Shown piece by piece: positions 45,314 through 52,774 of a stretch of 64,000 nt of DNA. The DNA is from Actibacterium pelagium (lineage in GTDB: Bacteria; Pseudomonadota; Alphaproteobacteria; Rhodobacterales; Rhodobacteraceae), in NCBI RefSeq assembly GCF_002285415.1, contig NZ_NSBU01000006.1, positions 186,001 to 250,000 of the forward strand, read 5' to 3'. Both the position numbers and the translations under genes were made by a program. The notes beneath the pieces are model-generated. The model ran no database searches. It saw nothing but the letters and a program-made list of their open reading frames with translations, and was not told the origin of the DNA. Position 1 is the stretch's first letter, and each line of letters starts with the position of its first letter.

Positions 45314-46609
45314 ATGTTCGATCTGATCATTAAAAACGCTACCTTACCTGACGGGCGGACGGGGACGGACATTGCCTGCAAGGACGGGATAATCACTGCG
45401 GTTGAGACAAGGATCACCGCCGAAGCGCGCGAGGTGATTGACGCAGGTGGTTATTTGGTTTCTCCGCCTTTCGTAGATCCACATTTTCACATGGACGCTA
45501 CCCTGTCTCTGGGCACACCGCGGATTAATGTCTCGGGCACTTTGCTTGAAGGCATAGCTCTGTGGGGCGAACTCAAGCCAGTACAAACTGTCGACGACAT
45601 AATAGACCGAGCTCTTCGATATTGCGATCTGGCAGTGTCTATGGGTCTGGGGGCGATCCGCAGCCATGTTGATACCTGCGACGATGAGCTGAAGGGCGTT
45701 CAAGCGCTGATTGAAGTGCGCAACCAGGTTAAAGACTACATCGACCTTCAGCTGGTCGCCTTTCCTCAGGATGGCGTGCTGCGGGATCCCACGGCGATGG
45801 CGAACACTATCCGCGCGCTTGATATGGGTGTGGACGTGGTAGGCGGTATCCCGCACTTCGAGCGCACCATGGCTGACGGCGCAGAGTCTGTGCGCCAACT
45901 TTGTACGATCGCGGCCGAGCGTGGGCTGATGGTTGACATGCATTGTGACGAGAGCGACGACCCGCATAGCCGCCATATCGAGACCTTGGCTTACGAAACA
46001 CAAAGGCTGGGTCTTCAGGGGCGCGTAGCAGGCTCACATCTAACCTCGATGCATTCCATGGATAACTATTATGTCTCCAAGCTCATCCCGTTGATTCTCG
46101 AGGCGGGTATACACGCCATTCCCAACCCGCTGATCAACATTATGCTGCAGGGTCGACACGATACATATCCTAAGCGGCGCGGGCAGACACGGGTGCGCGA
46201 GCTACGCGACGCGGGGATCACTGTAGGCTTCGGTTCGGATTGTGTAATGGATCCATGGTACTCCATGGGGACAGCCGACATGTTGGATGTAGCATTCATG
46301 GGACTGCATGTCGGACAGCTTTCCAGCCGTTCTGATATGGCGTGGTGTTTTGATGCGGTAACAGAGAACTCGGCCCAGATTATGGGATTGGAAGGTTACG
46401 GACTTAAAAAGGGCAGCGCTGCCAATCTGGTTCTGCTTCAAGCCCGCGACAGGATTGAGGCGATCCGTCTGCGTGCCAATCGACTAGTCGTTGTCAGAAA
46501 AGGAAAGGTAATCGTGCGGAATGAGCCAGTGTCAACCAAACTGTCCCTGAGTGGACGTCCAACAAGTCTTGATCCTGCTGATTACGCGCCAAAAACAGAT
46601 ACTGTGTAG
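45314..46609 (+). CDS. Cytosine deaminase/amidohydrolase-family protein (CodA-like)
   Basis: This 431-residue metal-dependent hydrolase has the metal-binding PPFVDPHFHMDATLS, HCDESDDPHSRHIE, SHLTSMHS and GFGSDCVMDPWYSMGTADML, in the pattern of CodA-type cytosine deaminases. It is the last gene of the BMP-type import operon. The whole likely salvages cytosine or a related pyrimidine or triazine. The precise base cannot be told from sequence alone. Confidence 0.9.
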   Translation: MFDLIIKNATLPDGRTGTDIACKDGIITAVETRITAEAREVIDAGGYLVSPPFVDPHFHMDATLSLGTPRINVSGTLLEGIALWGELKPVQTVDDIIDRALRYCDLAVSMGLGAIRSHVDTCDDELKGVQALIEVRNQVKDYIDLQLVAFPQDGVLRDPTAMANTIRALDMGVDVVGGIPHFERTMADGAESVRQLCTIAAERGLMVDMHCDESDDPHSRHIETLAYETQRLGLQGRVAGSHLTSMHSMDNYYVSKLIPLILEAGIHAIPNPLINIMLQGRHDTYPKRRGQTRVRELRDAGITVGFGSDCVMDPWYSMGTADMLDVAFMGLHVGQLSSRSDMAWCFDAVTENSAQIMGLEGYGLKKGSAANLVLLQARDRIEAIRLRANRLVVVRKGKVIVRNEPVSTKLSLSGRPTSLDPADYAPKTDTV

Positions 46610-46822
46610 GTAAGAGAGCATTCACCGTGCAGAAAGCTTCTAAACTTTGGCCGGTTTTGCACACAGTCGCTTCCAACTAGCCTGCTTTGGCTACCAGTGC
46701 GGATCAATCACCCACCCCTACTGTTGAATTTTAAATCGGTCTATCAAGCAACGTGACGCAGATTGGGCACCAACCGTTGATGTGCTACATCGGTGGGGAA
46801 CGACCGCTTCGGGCCGGAAGCT
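46610..46822. repeat. Gap after the deaminase gene with a dispersed-element variant
   Basis: No gene. GGAACGACCGCTTCGGGCCG at 46798-46817 is a variant of the dispersed intergenic element; att-like repeat D follows directly. Confidence 0.45.
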
Positions 46823-47255
46823 GACCCATGAATTTTGACATAATTGGCGCTTTATCACCCAATGGTCCTCACCTCGAAAATGACGAAATTCGTCTAAAAT
46901 CCCCAAAGCCAAACCTTTTCCCCTGAGCGCTGCGCCGTTCTTAGGACGTCAAATTAAGTTCGTTTAAATCCAGTCTCGTATACTTTCCTGAACTGGCCGC
47001 ACAAATGTATTTCGTCCATGGCATGCGAGATGTCAGGGGTTCGACTCCCCTAGGCTCCACCAAATCTTCCCAATATCTTTCGGCATGTTTTGAGCGGGTT
47101 ACGAGGTAGCCGGTTACCTCCAGGATACATTGTCACCCTCTTGCATGCAGTACCGGGTCACTCCTGTGTCACTCGCATTGTGCGACCAATGTCGGGAAAC
47201 GGCCCTGAGCCAACATTGGAGTGTGTTGCAGCGAACGGCAGCTTCGAGCCCAGTC
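46823..47255 (+). repeat. att-like repeat copy D (tRNA-Ala 3' half plus arms)
   Basis: Positions 47017-47062 carry the 3' half of tRNA-Ala in its best-preserved extra copy (CATGGCATGC, then GTCAGGGGTTCGACTCCCCT and GGCTCCACCA). The left arm matches copy C for about 190 bp, with small differences. The right arm has TTTCGGCATGTTTTGAGCGG and TCACT repeats as in C and E. It ends in a dispersed-element variant at 47228-47252. Orientation as C, opposite to the real tRNA. Confidence 0.87.
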
Positions 47256-47339
47256 CCGTTGTTTATGGCGACCCCAGCAAAGGTCGCGTTCGAAGGGAGG
47301 ACAGCCATTTGGTGGTTTTCTCGAGCTTACTGAACGAAG

Positions 47340-47798
47340 TCAAACCGGCACATTCATTCCGACCTTCGTGCGATCCATTACGACCGAGGTGCGAAAACGT
47401 TTCACGTTCGTGTCGTCGAAGAAAAGCCTTTGAATAAGGTCGCGGTATTCGTTCATGTCCCGTGCTAACGCGACGAGAGCGAAGTCAGCTTCGCCTGTGA
47501 TGTAATAGCATTGCTGAATCTGCCCCTCGCTGTGAATCTTCCGCCGGAATGCATCCAAGATGTCCAAACGTTCCCGTTCAAGTTCAACGAGAATCAAGAA
47601 AGTCATTCCTTGACCGACAGATTCCGGATCTACGATCGCGGTTTCGCCTTTGAGGACGCCATTCTCTCTCAAGTACCTTAGTCGGCGTTGAATTGTCGCC
47701 ACCGACGCCCCAGCTTGTTCAGCTATGTCTTCAAGGCGCGATTTCGCATCCCTTTGAACCATTCGGAGGATTGTTCGATCGATTCCCGTAAGTTTCAC
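47340..47798 (-). CDS. Lrp/AsnC-family transcriptional regulator
   Basis: This 152-residue regulator starts at the GTG at 47798 (MKLTGIDRTILRMVQRDAKS). The N-terminal winged helix (EQAGASVATIQRRLRYLREN) is followed by the ligand-binding RAM domain (CYYITGEADFALVALARDMN). Such regulators sense amino acids. It is divergent from an amino-acid-type ABC operon with a PLP enzyme and a sulfoxide reductase, with a 23-bp palindromic site between, and very likely controls that operon. Confidence 0.92.
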   Translation of the reverse strand: MKLTGIDRTILRMVQRDAKSRLEDIAEQAGASVATIQRRLRYLRENGVLKGETAIVDPESVGQGMTFLILVELERERLDILDAFRRKIHSEGQIQQCYYITGEADFALVALARDMNEYRDLIQRLFFDDTNVKRFRTSVVMDRTKVGMNVPV

Positions 47799-47812
47799 CG
47801 TGACCTTATCCC

Positions 47813-47835
47813 ATCAGATACATCGATTATCTGAT
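47813..47835. promoter_or_regulatory. Palindromic site for the Lrp-type regulator
   Basis: ATCAGATA (47813-47820) and TATCTGAT (47828-47835) are perfect inverted arms separated by CATCGAT. The AT-rich centre and position, 15 bp upstream of the regulator start, fit an Lrp/AsnC operator that also governs the divergent ABC operon. Confidence 0.6.
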
Positions 47836-47974
47836 ATCTTTAAGTCAAATTTCGGTAAAATCAAACATTTGAAATCAAAAATTCAACGCTATCATGATGT
47901 GATTAGCTCCAGAATAGTCCGATACAATTCAAGAATTGCGCCCCTGCGCATGAAAAATACAGAGAGGAAAACCC

Positions 47975-48829
47975 ATGAGATTCAATGTAAAATCAGCCGC
48001 CACAGCTCTTGTCGGAGGCGCAATGCTCATGTCTTCGGCGTTTTTTGCCCAAGCCGATGAGCTAAGTGACCGGATCAATGCAGGTGAGCCGATCCGCCTA
48101 GGCTTCGCAACGGCCATTCCCTGGGCTTATCCCGGTGACAACGGTGAACCCCTAGGCTTTGTGAACGCGCTGACTCTGGTCGTGTTGGAAGAAATGGGCA
48201 TTACCAATTACGAGACCTCGGTCAACGAATGGGCTGGTCTCATACCCGGACTTCAGGCCAAACGCTATGACATCATCACCGGAGGCATGTACATTCTCAA
48301 AAGCCGTTGCGAGAACATCAACTTCTCGGACCCGATCGGGTTGTTCGGCGATGCGATGCTGGTACCGGCCGGGAACCCCAAAGGCATTCACAACTATCAG
48401 GATGTGATTAAGACGAGTGCGACGCTTGTCACCGGAGCGGGCTTCAACACGGTTGAGGCCGCTAAGAAAGAGGGTGTTCCGGAAAGCCAGATGATGCTCG
48501 TGGCTGGCGAAGTTGAAATTCTCGCGGCAATGAACGCCGGGCGCGCGGATGCCGCCGTCCAGACCTTCTTTGGTGCCAAGGAGCATGTCGACAAGTCGAA
48601 CGGCAAATTCGAAGTTACCGATCCGGCAGATATGCCCGACTGGACCAAAAACTGGGTCGGCATCGGCATGCGCAAATCCGACCCCGAATTCCTAGCAGCC
48701 TTCAACGAAGCCATGGCAAAAGTCATTGGCGGACAAAAGTGGATGGCCGCAACAGCCCCGTATGGCTACACCGAATTCCAGCTTCCGGGCGAAGATGCGT
48801 CGACCGCATTCGCCTGCGCAAACCGCTAG
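47975..48829 (+). CDS. ABC transporter substrate-binding protein (polar amino acid, family 3, EhuB-like)
   Basis: This 284-residue protein has a signal peptide (core ALVGGAMLMSSAFFAQA-D). The domain shows IRLGFATAIPWAYPGDNG, NEWAGLIPGLQAKRYDIITG and ERCE-like KSRCENINFSDPI. The segments around IPGLQA and the C-terminal PYGYTEFQLPG resemble ectoine-binding EhuB proteins. However, the neighbouring enzymes do not fit ectoine, so a sulfur- or other modified amino acid is more likely. A stem-loop follows its stop. Confidence 0.88.
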   Translation: MRFNVKSAATALVGGAMLMSSAFFAQADELSDRINAGEPIRLGFATAIPWAYPGDNGEPLGFVNALTLVVLEEMGITNYETSVNEWAGLIPGLQAKRYDIITGGMYILKSRCENINFSDPIGLFGDAMLVPAGNPKGIHNYQDVIKTSATLVTGAGFNTVEAAKKEGVPESQMMLVAGEVEILAAMNAGRADAAVQTFFGAKEHVDKSNGKFEVTDPADMPDWTKNWVGIGMRKSDPEFLAAFNEAMAKVIGGQKWMAATAPYGYTEFQLPGEDASTAFACANR

Positions 48830-48839
48830 AATTTTGTGA

Positions 48840-48873
48840 GGAATTAGGTGGCCCTTCGGAGCTGCCTAATTCC
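48840..48873 (+). promoter_or_regulatory. Intercistronic stem-loop after the binding-protein gene
   Basis: GGAATTAGG (48840-48848) and CCTAATTCC (48865-48873) form a perfect 9-bp stem, 11 bp after the stop codon. It would protect the upstream mRNA and lower expression of the permeases. It also argues against the GTG at 48848 being the permease start. Confidence 0.7.
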
Positions 48874-48898
48874 CTTTCTCCAACAATTGGGTGATGAT

Positions 48899-49564
48899 GT
48901 GAGCTATTGGGGTTTCTTCGTCGAATACGCTCCCAAGATGGCATCGGGTGCAATGACCACGGCGATGGTCATGGGGTGCTCGGCTCTTTTGGCCGCAGTC
49001 ATTTCACTGATCTTCGGATTGATGCGATTGTCGCAAAACTGGGGCGTGCAGGCGGCCGCAACGGTCTACATAGAGTTCTTTCGAGGCACCTCGCTTCTGG
49101 TTCAGCTTTACTGGATTTACTACGTCCTGCCGCTCATGGGGCTGACGCTCAGCCCGTTCATGTCGGGTGTGCTGGCCCTGGGTCTGAATTTCGGCGCTTA
49201 TGGGGCCGAGATTGTGCGCGGTGGCGTGCAATCTGTGCCCCGTGGCCAATGGGAGGCCGCTTTGGCTCTGAACATGTCGCCAGCCCAGAGGATGCGACGG
49301 ATCATCGTACCTCAGACCTTCACCTTGATCCTGCCGCCAATGGCAAATTTGACGGTCGAGTTGTTGAAGGCGACTGCGCTTGTGGCTTTGATTACCGTGG
49401 TCGATCTGATGTTCGTGGCCAAGCAGATCAATGCAACGACATGGCTGTCGGCACAGGTCTTTGGCACGGCGCTGATCATCTACTACATCATGGCGCGTTT
49501 CGCGCTGATCCCCTTCCTGCGGTGGCTTGAGGTTCTGGCCGCCCGCAAAGTCGGCAAGGCGTGA
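48899..49564 (+). CDS. Amino acid ABC transporter permease 1 (HisM/EhuC type)
   Basis: 221 residues from the GTG at 48899 (VSYWGFFVEYAPKMASGAMT). An in-frame GTG at 48848 would place the start inside the stem-loop and add a non-typical segment. Membrane helices and the EAA-type loop are visible (FFRGTSLLVQLYWIYYVLPL; VQSVPRGQWEAALALNMSPA). It pairs with the following permease, which starts 10 bp after its stop. Confidence 0.88.
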   Translation: MSYWGFFVEYAPKMASGAMTTAMVMGCSALLAAVISLIFGLMRLSQNWGVQAAATVYIEFFRGTSLLVQLYWIYYVLPLMGLTLSPFMSGVLALGLNFGAYGAEIVRGGVQSVPRGQWEAALALNMSPAQRMRRIIVPQTFTLILPPMANLTVELLKATALVALITVVDLMFVAKQINATTWLSAQVFGTALIIYYIMARFALIPFLRWLEVLAARKVGKA

Positions 49565-49574
49565 GGGCTAATTG

Positions 49575-50246
49575 ATGGAATGGCGCTGGGACTTTACCTT
49601 TGAAATCTTGCCAAGGATGCTTTGGGCCACGGGCAATACGCTCTTGGCAGCCGGGATCGGCTATCTGATCGCCCTCGTCGTCGGGCTTATCCTGATGCTT
49701 GGGCAACGAACGCCCTACAGGATCGTGAATTTCATTGTGCGCGAAGTGGTCGAGTTCATCCGCTCAACCCCGCTACTGGTACAGCTCTTCTTTGTCTTCT
49801 TCGTGGCCCCGCAATTCGGCATCAAACTGACTGCGTGGACCTCGGCGATGCTCACCATCGGCTTGCACTTTGGCACCTACCTGTCCGAAGTCTATCGCGG
49901 CGCTTTGGAAGGTGTGCCCAAGGCGCAATGGGAAGCCTGCCGCGCGCTGAATTTTTCGACCGCCTACACCTATCGCCGCGTGGTCCTACCACAGGCATTC
50001 CCGATCGCCCTGCCGGGAATGGGCAACTATCTGGTGGGTATCTTTAAGGATACGCCGCTTCTGGCGACCATAGGCGTCGCCGAGCTTATGCACACAGCAA
50101 ACGCACTGGGCGCGGAAACTTATCGTTATCTCGAACCCTACACGATGGTTGGGTTCATCTTCCTGATCATATCACTTCCTGCCGCCATGGGGTTGCGTCG
50201 GCTTGAGGCCGCAGTTGCCAAGGCGCAGGGCAAGGTAAAACACTGA
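49575..50246 (+). CDS. Amino acid ABC transporter permease 2 (HisQ/EhuD type)
   Basis: This 223-residue permease starts at the ATG at 49575. It shows FIRSTPLLVQLFFVFFVAPQ and the coupling loop GALEGVPKAQWEACRALNFS, with about five hydrophobic segments. It forms a heterodimer with permease 1 in the inner membrane. Both resemble transporters for polar amino acids and ectoines. Confidence 0.9.
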   Translation: MEWRWDFTFEILPRMLWATGNTLLAAGIGYLIALVVGLILMLGQRTPYRIVNFIVREVVEFIRSTPLLVQLFFVFFVAPQFGIKLTAWTSAMLTIGLHFGTYLSEVYRGALEGVPKAQWEACRALNFSTAYTYRRVVLPQAFPIALPGMGNYLVGIFKDTPLLATIGVAELMHTANALGAETYRYLEPYTMVGFIFLIISLPAAMGLRRLEAAVAKAQGKVKH

Positions 50247-50259
50247 GGCATACCTGAAC

Positions 50260-51066
50260 ATGGACACGAGACATCCACAATCACTCCCGGACGGATCGCC
50301 CCTTGTGCGCTTTGCCGACGTTACCAAAAGCTACGGCGACCTGACGGTCCTAGACAAACTCAATCTCGACATTGCCCAGAACGAAATGGTGTCGATCATC
50401 GGGCCTTCGGGGTCCGGGAAAACCACCGTGCTGCGTGTCTTGATGACACTTGAGACGATTAATGACGGTGTAATTTATGTCGATGGTGAACCGCTGACCC
50501 ATATGCCCAGCGGGGCGGGCCTTGAGGTTGCCAGTGAAAGCTACCTGCGTCAGCGTCGTTCCAAGATCGGGATGGTATTCCAGCAGTTCAACCTGTTTCC
50601 GCATATGACCGCGTTGCAAAACTGTATCGAGGCTCCGATGCAGGTCCTTGGGCTTAGCCGCGACGAGGCCGAGGAACGCGCTCTGGATCTGTTGCAGATG
50701 GTCGGCATGGACAGCAAGAAAGATCAGCACCCAACGCGCCTTTCAGGGGGCCAGCAACAGCGTGTTGCCATTGCCCGAGCTCTGGCCATGCGGCCGCAGG
50801 TCATGCTTCTGGACGAGGTCACTTCCGCGCTTGATCCCGAGGTGATCGGTGAGGTTCTGAACGTCATTAGGTCACTTAACAGCGAGCATAACCTGACGAT
50901 GATCATGGTCACGCATCAGATGGGGTTTGCCCGCGAGATTTCCGACCGGGTTTGTTTTTTCTACGAAGGCAAGATCGCGGAACAGGGATCGCCCGAAAAA
51001 TTGTTCGAAGATCCGCAAAACGAACGCACCAAACAGTTCCTGCACGCCGTATTGGACGCGAACTGA
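50260..51066 (+). CDS. Amino acid ABC transporter ATP-binding protein
   Basis: This 268-residue ATPase has Walker A GPSGSGKTT, signature LSGGQQQRVAIARALAM, Walker B VMLLDEVTSALDPE and the switch His in MVTHQMGF. It completes the importer. A 58-bp gap separates it from the PLP enzyme gene in the same direction. Confidence 0.93.
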   Translation: MDTRHPQSLPDGSPLVRFADVTKSYGDLTVLDKLNLDIAQNEMVSIIGPSGSGKTTVLRVLMTLETINDGVIYVDGEPLTHMPSGAGLEVASESYLRQRRSKIGMVFQQFNLFPHMTALQNCIEAPMQVLGLSRDEAEERALDLLQMVGMDSKKDQHPTRLSGGQQQRVAIARALAMRPQVMLLDEVTSALDPEVIGEVLNVIRSLNSEHNLTMIMVTHQMGFAREISDRVCFFYEGKIAEQGSPEKLFEDPQNERTKQFLHAVLDAN

Positions 51067-51124
51067 TCAACATCAATATGCACCCGCAACGCTGGGTGAC
51101 TGAAACCAAGGGAGGGCTGGTGTC

Positions 51125-52594
51125 ATGACGCCAGGACTAGAGGATACGATTGTCGATCGCGATGCCTATGAACGCAATGTCGAACACCTGCACGAACGCG
51201 GTGTCGTGCTGCCAAAAATCTCGCAATTGGCCGATCCGGTTGGACAATTGTCGGATCGGATGGAAGCGCTTAACGCCGCCGATCCCGATGCCGCCGATCC
51301 GCTCAACCTCTTTCGTGTGCACTGGCACAATGGCGATGACCGTAAATCTCTGGCTGATGTGCCCGAACATTTGGTTCTGGGCGAGGATCTGACCGGGGTG
51401 AAGGCCAAAATCGTTGTCGCCCTGGGAAACAGATTTCCGATGATCGACTGCCACAAGGTTCTTGCCGCGTATGGATGTCTGATCCCGCGCCTTATGTCCG
51501 GCGTGTTTGATGCGACCCGGCACCGGGCGGTCTGGCCCTCAACAGGCAACTATTGCCGTGGCGGCGTGGCCATCGCCAACCTTCTCGGCTGTCGCTCGGT
51601 GGCGGTGCTCCCAGAAGGAATGAGCCAGGAACGATTCGATTGGCTCAATGCCTGGCTGGCAGACCCAAACGACATTTACCGTACCCCAGGAACAGAGAGC
51701 AACGTCAAGGAAATCTACGACGCCTGTTACGATCTGGCAAAAAGCCCGGAAAACCTGATCCTGAACCAGTTTGCCGAATACGGGAACTACATCATTCACC
51801 GCGCGGTGACTGGACCAGCAATGGAGCGAATTTTCAATCACCTCAACAAATTCGGCACACTCAAGCCCCGCGCCTTTGTTTCGGCCACAGGTTCGGCCGG
51901 CACCATTGCTGCCGGGGATTACCTGAAAGCCTCGCTAGGGGCGCAAATTGGCGCGATTGAGGCTCTTGAATGCCCGACCATGCTTTATAACGGCTATGGG
52001 GAACACAACATTCAGGGCATTGGCGACAAGCACGTGCCGTTGATCCAGAACGTGATGAATGCCGATTTCGTGATAGGTGTATCCGACCGGGCCAGCGATG
52101 GCTTGAACCTTGTGTGCAACACCACAGCCGGGCGCAGTTACCTATCGAACTATCGCGGGCTACGCCAAGAAGACATCACCGACCTTGGCAATCTGGGGCT
52201 GTCATCGCTGGCCAATATCGTCGGAGCGATCAAATACGCCAAGTACATGGATCTTGGATCTGATGATGTGGTGCTGACCGTGGCGACGGATGGCGCGAAA
52301 ATGTACCAGACCGAACTGGGCATCGCCGAGCGCAAGTTTTATCCTGCCGGGTTCGACGCCGTGCGGGCTGCCGAGGCCTATGGGCGTTCCATACTGGGGG
52401 CGACTACCGATCACATGATCGAAATGACTCGCCCTGATCACGAGCGTGTCTTCAACCTTGGTTACTACACTTGGGTGGAACAGCAAGGTACCACACTCGA
52501 GGATTTCGACCGACGCCGCGATCAGGCATTCTGGGATGGTTTGCTTGATCTGGTTCCGGTGTGGGATGACATGATCGAGGCGTTCAACCGGTAG
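51125..52594 (+). CDS. PLP-dependent enzyme of the cysteine synthase-like fold, divergent family
   Basis: This 489-residue fold-type II PLP protein is much longer than cysteine synthase (about 310 residues). The probable Schiff-base lysine is in FPMIDCHKVLAAYG, the substrate loop in WPSTGNYCRGGVAIA and the phosphate loop in SATGSAGTIAAGD. A C-terminal extension beyond residue 400 follows. Such enzymes catalyse beta-elimination or beta-replacement on amino acids. Its place between an amino-acid importer and a sulfoxide reductase suggests a C-S lyase for an imported S-substituted cysteine, an inference that needs biochemical proof. Confidence 0.82.
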   Translation: MTPGLEDTIVDRDAYERNVEHLHERGVVLPKISQLADPVGQLSDRMEALNAADPDAADPLNLFRVHWHNGDDRKSLADVPEHLVLGEDLTGVKAKIVVALGNRFPMIDCHKVLAAYGCLIPRLMSGVFDATRHRAVWPSTGNYCRGGVAIANLLGCRSVAVLPEGMSQERFDWLNAWLADPNDIYRTPGTESNVKEIYDACYDLAKSPENLILNQFAEYGNYIIHRAVTGPAMERIFNHLNKFGTLKPRAFVSATGSAGTIAAGDYLKASLGAQIGAIEALECPTMLYNGYGEHNIQGIGDKHVPLIQNVMNADFVIGVSDRASDGLNLVCNTTAGRSYLSNYRGLRQEDITDLGNLGLSSLANIVGAIKYAKYMDLGSDDVVLTVATDGAKMYQTELGIAERKFYPAGFDAVRAAEAYGRSILGATTDHMIEMTRPDHERVFNLGYYTWVEQQGTTLEDFDRRRDQAFWDGLLDLVPVWDDMIEAFNR

Positions 52595-52774
52595 TAACGG
52601 GATGGTTCCAGTGCCCGTCTTGCATGACCGTGCGGCGAACGTGCTTCGTCGCAGGTGCAAGGGCAAACCGGGTATAGAGGATGAGACGCTAGATCCGAGC
52701 GCTGAAAAACCGGTGCTAATAGATTTTGGTCAAAGGTGTCGGCAAGATCGAAAGGTCAGGAAGGAGAAGCGAGG

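Noticed and set aside
47090-47437. Small frames starting MSGLRGSRLP in repeats C, D and E as a conserved gene
   Set aside because: The shared start comes from the repeated att arm; the frames diverge and end differently in each copy, so they are not a protein family.
47975-51066. Naming the importer ehuABCD (ectoine uptake)
   Set aside because: Resemblance is only partial, and the operon's enzymes (PLP enzyme, sulfoxide reductase) do not fit ectoine use.
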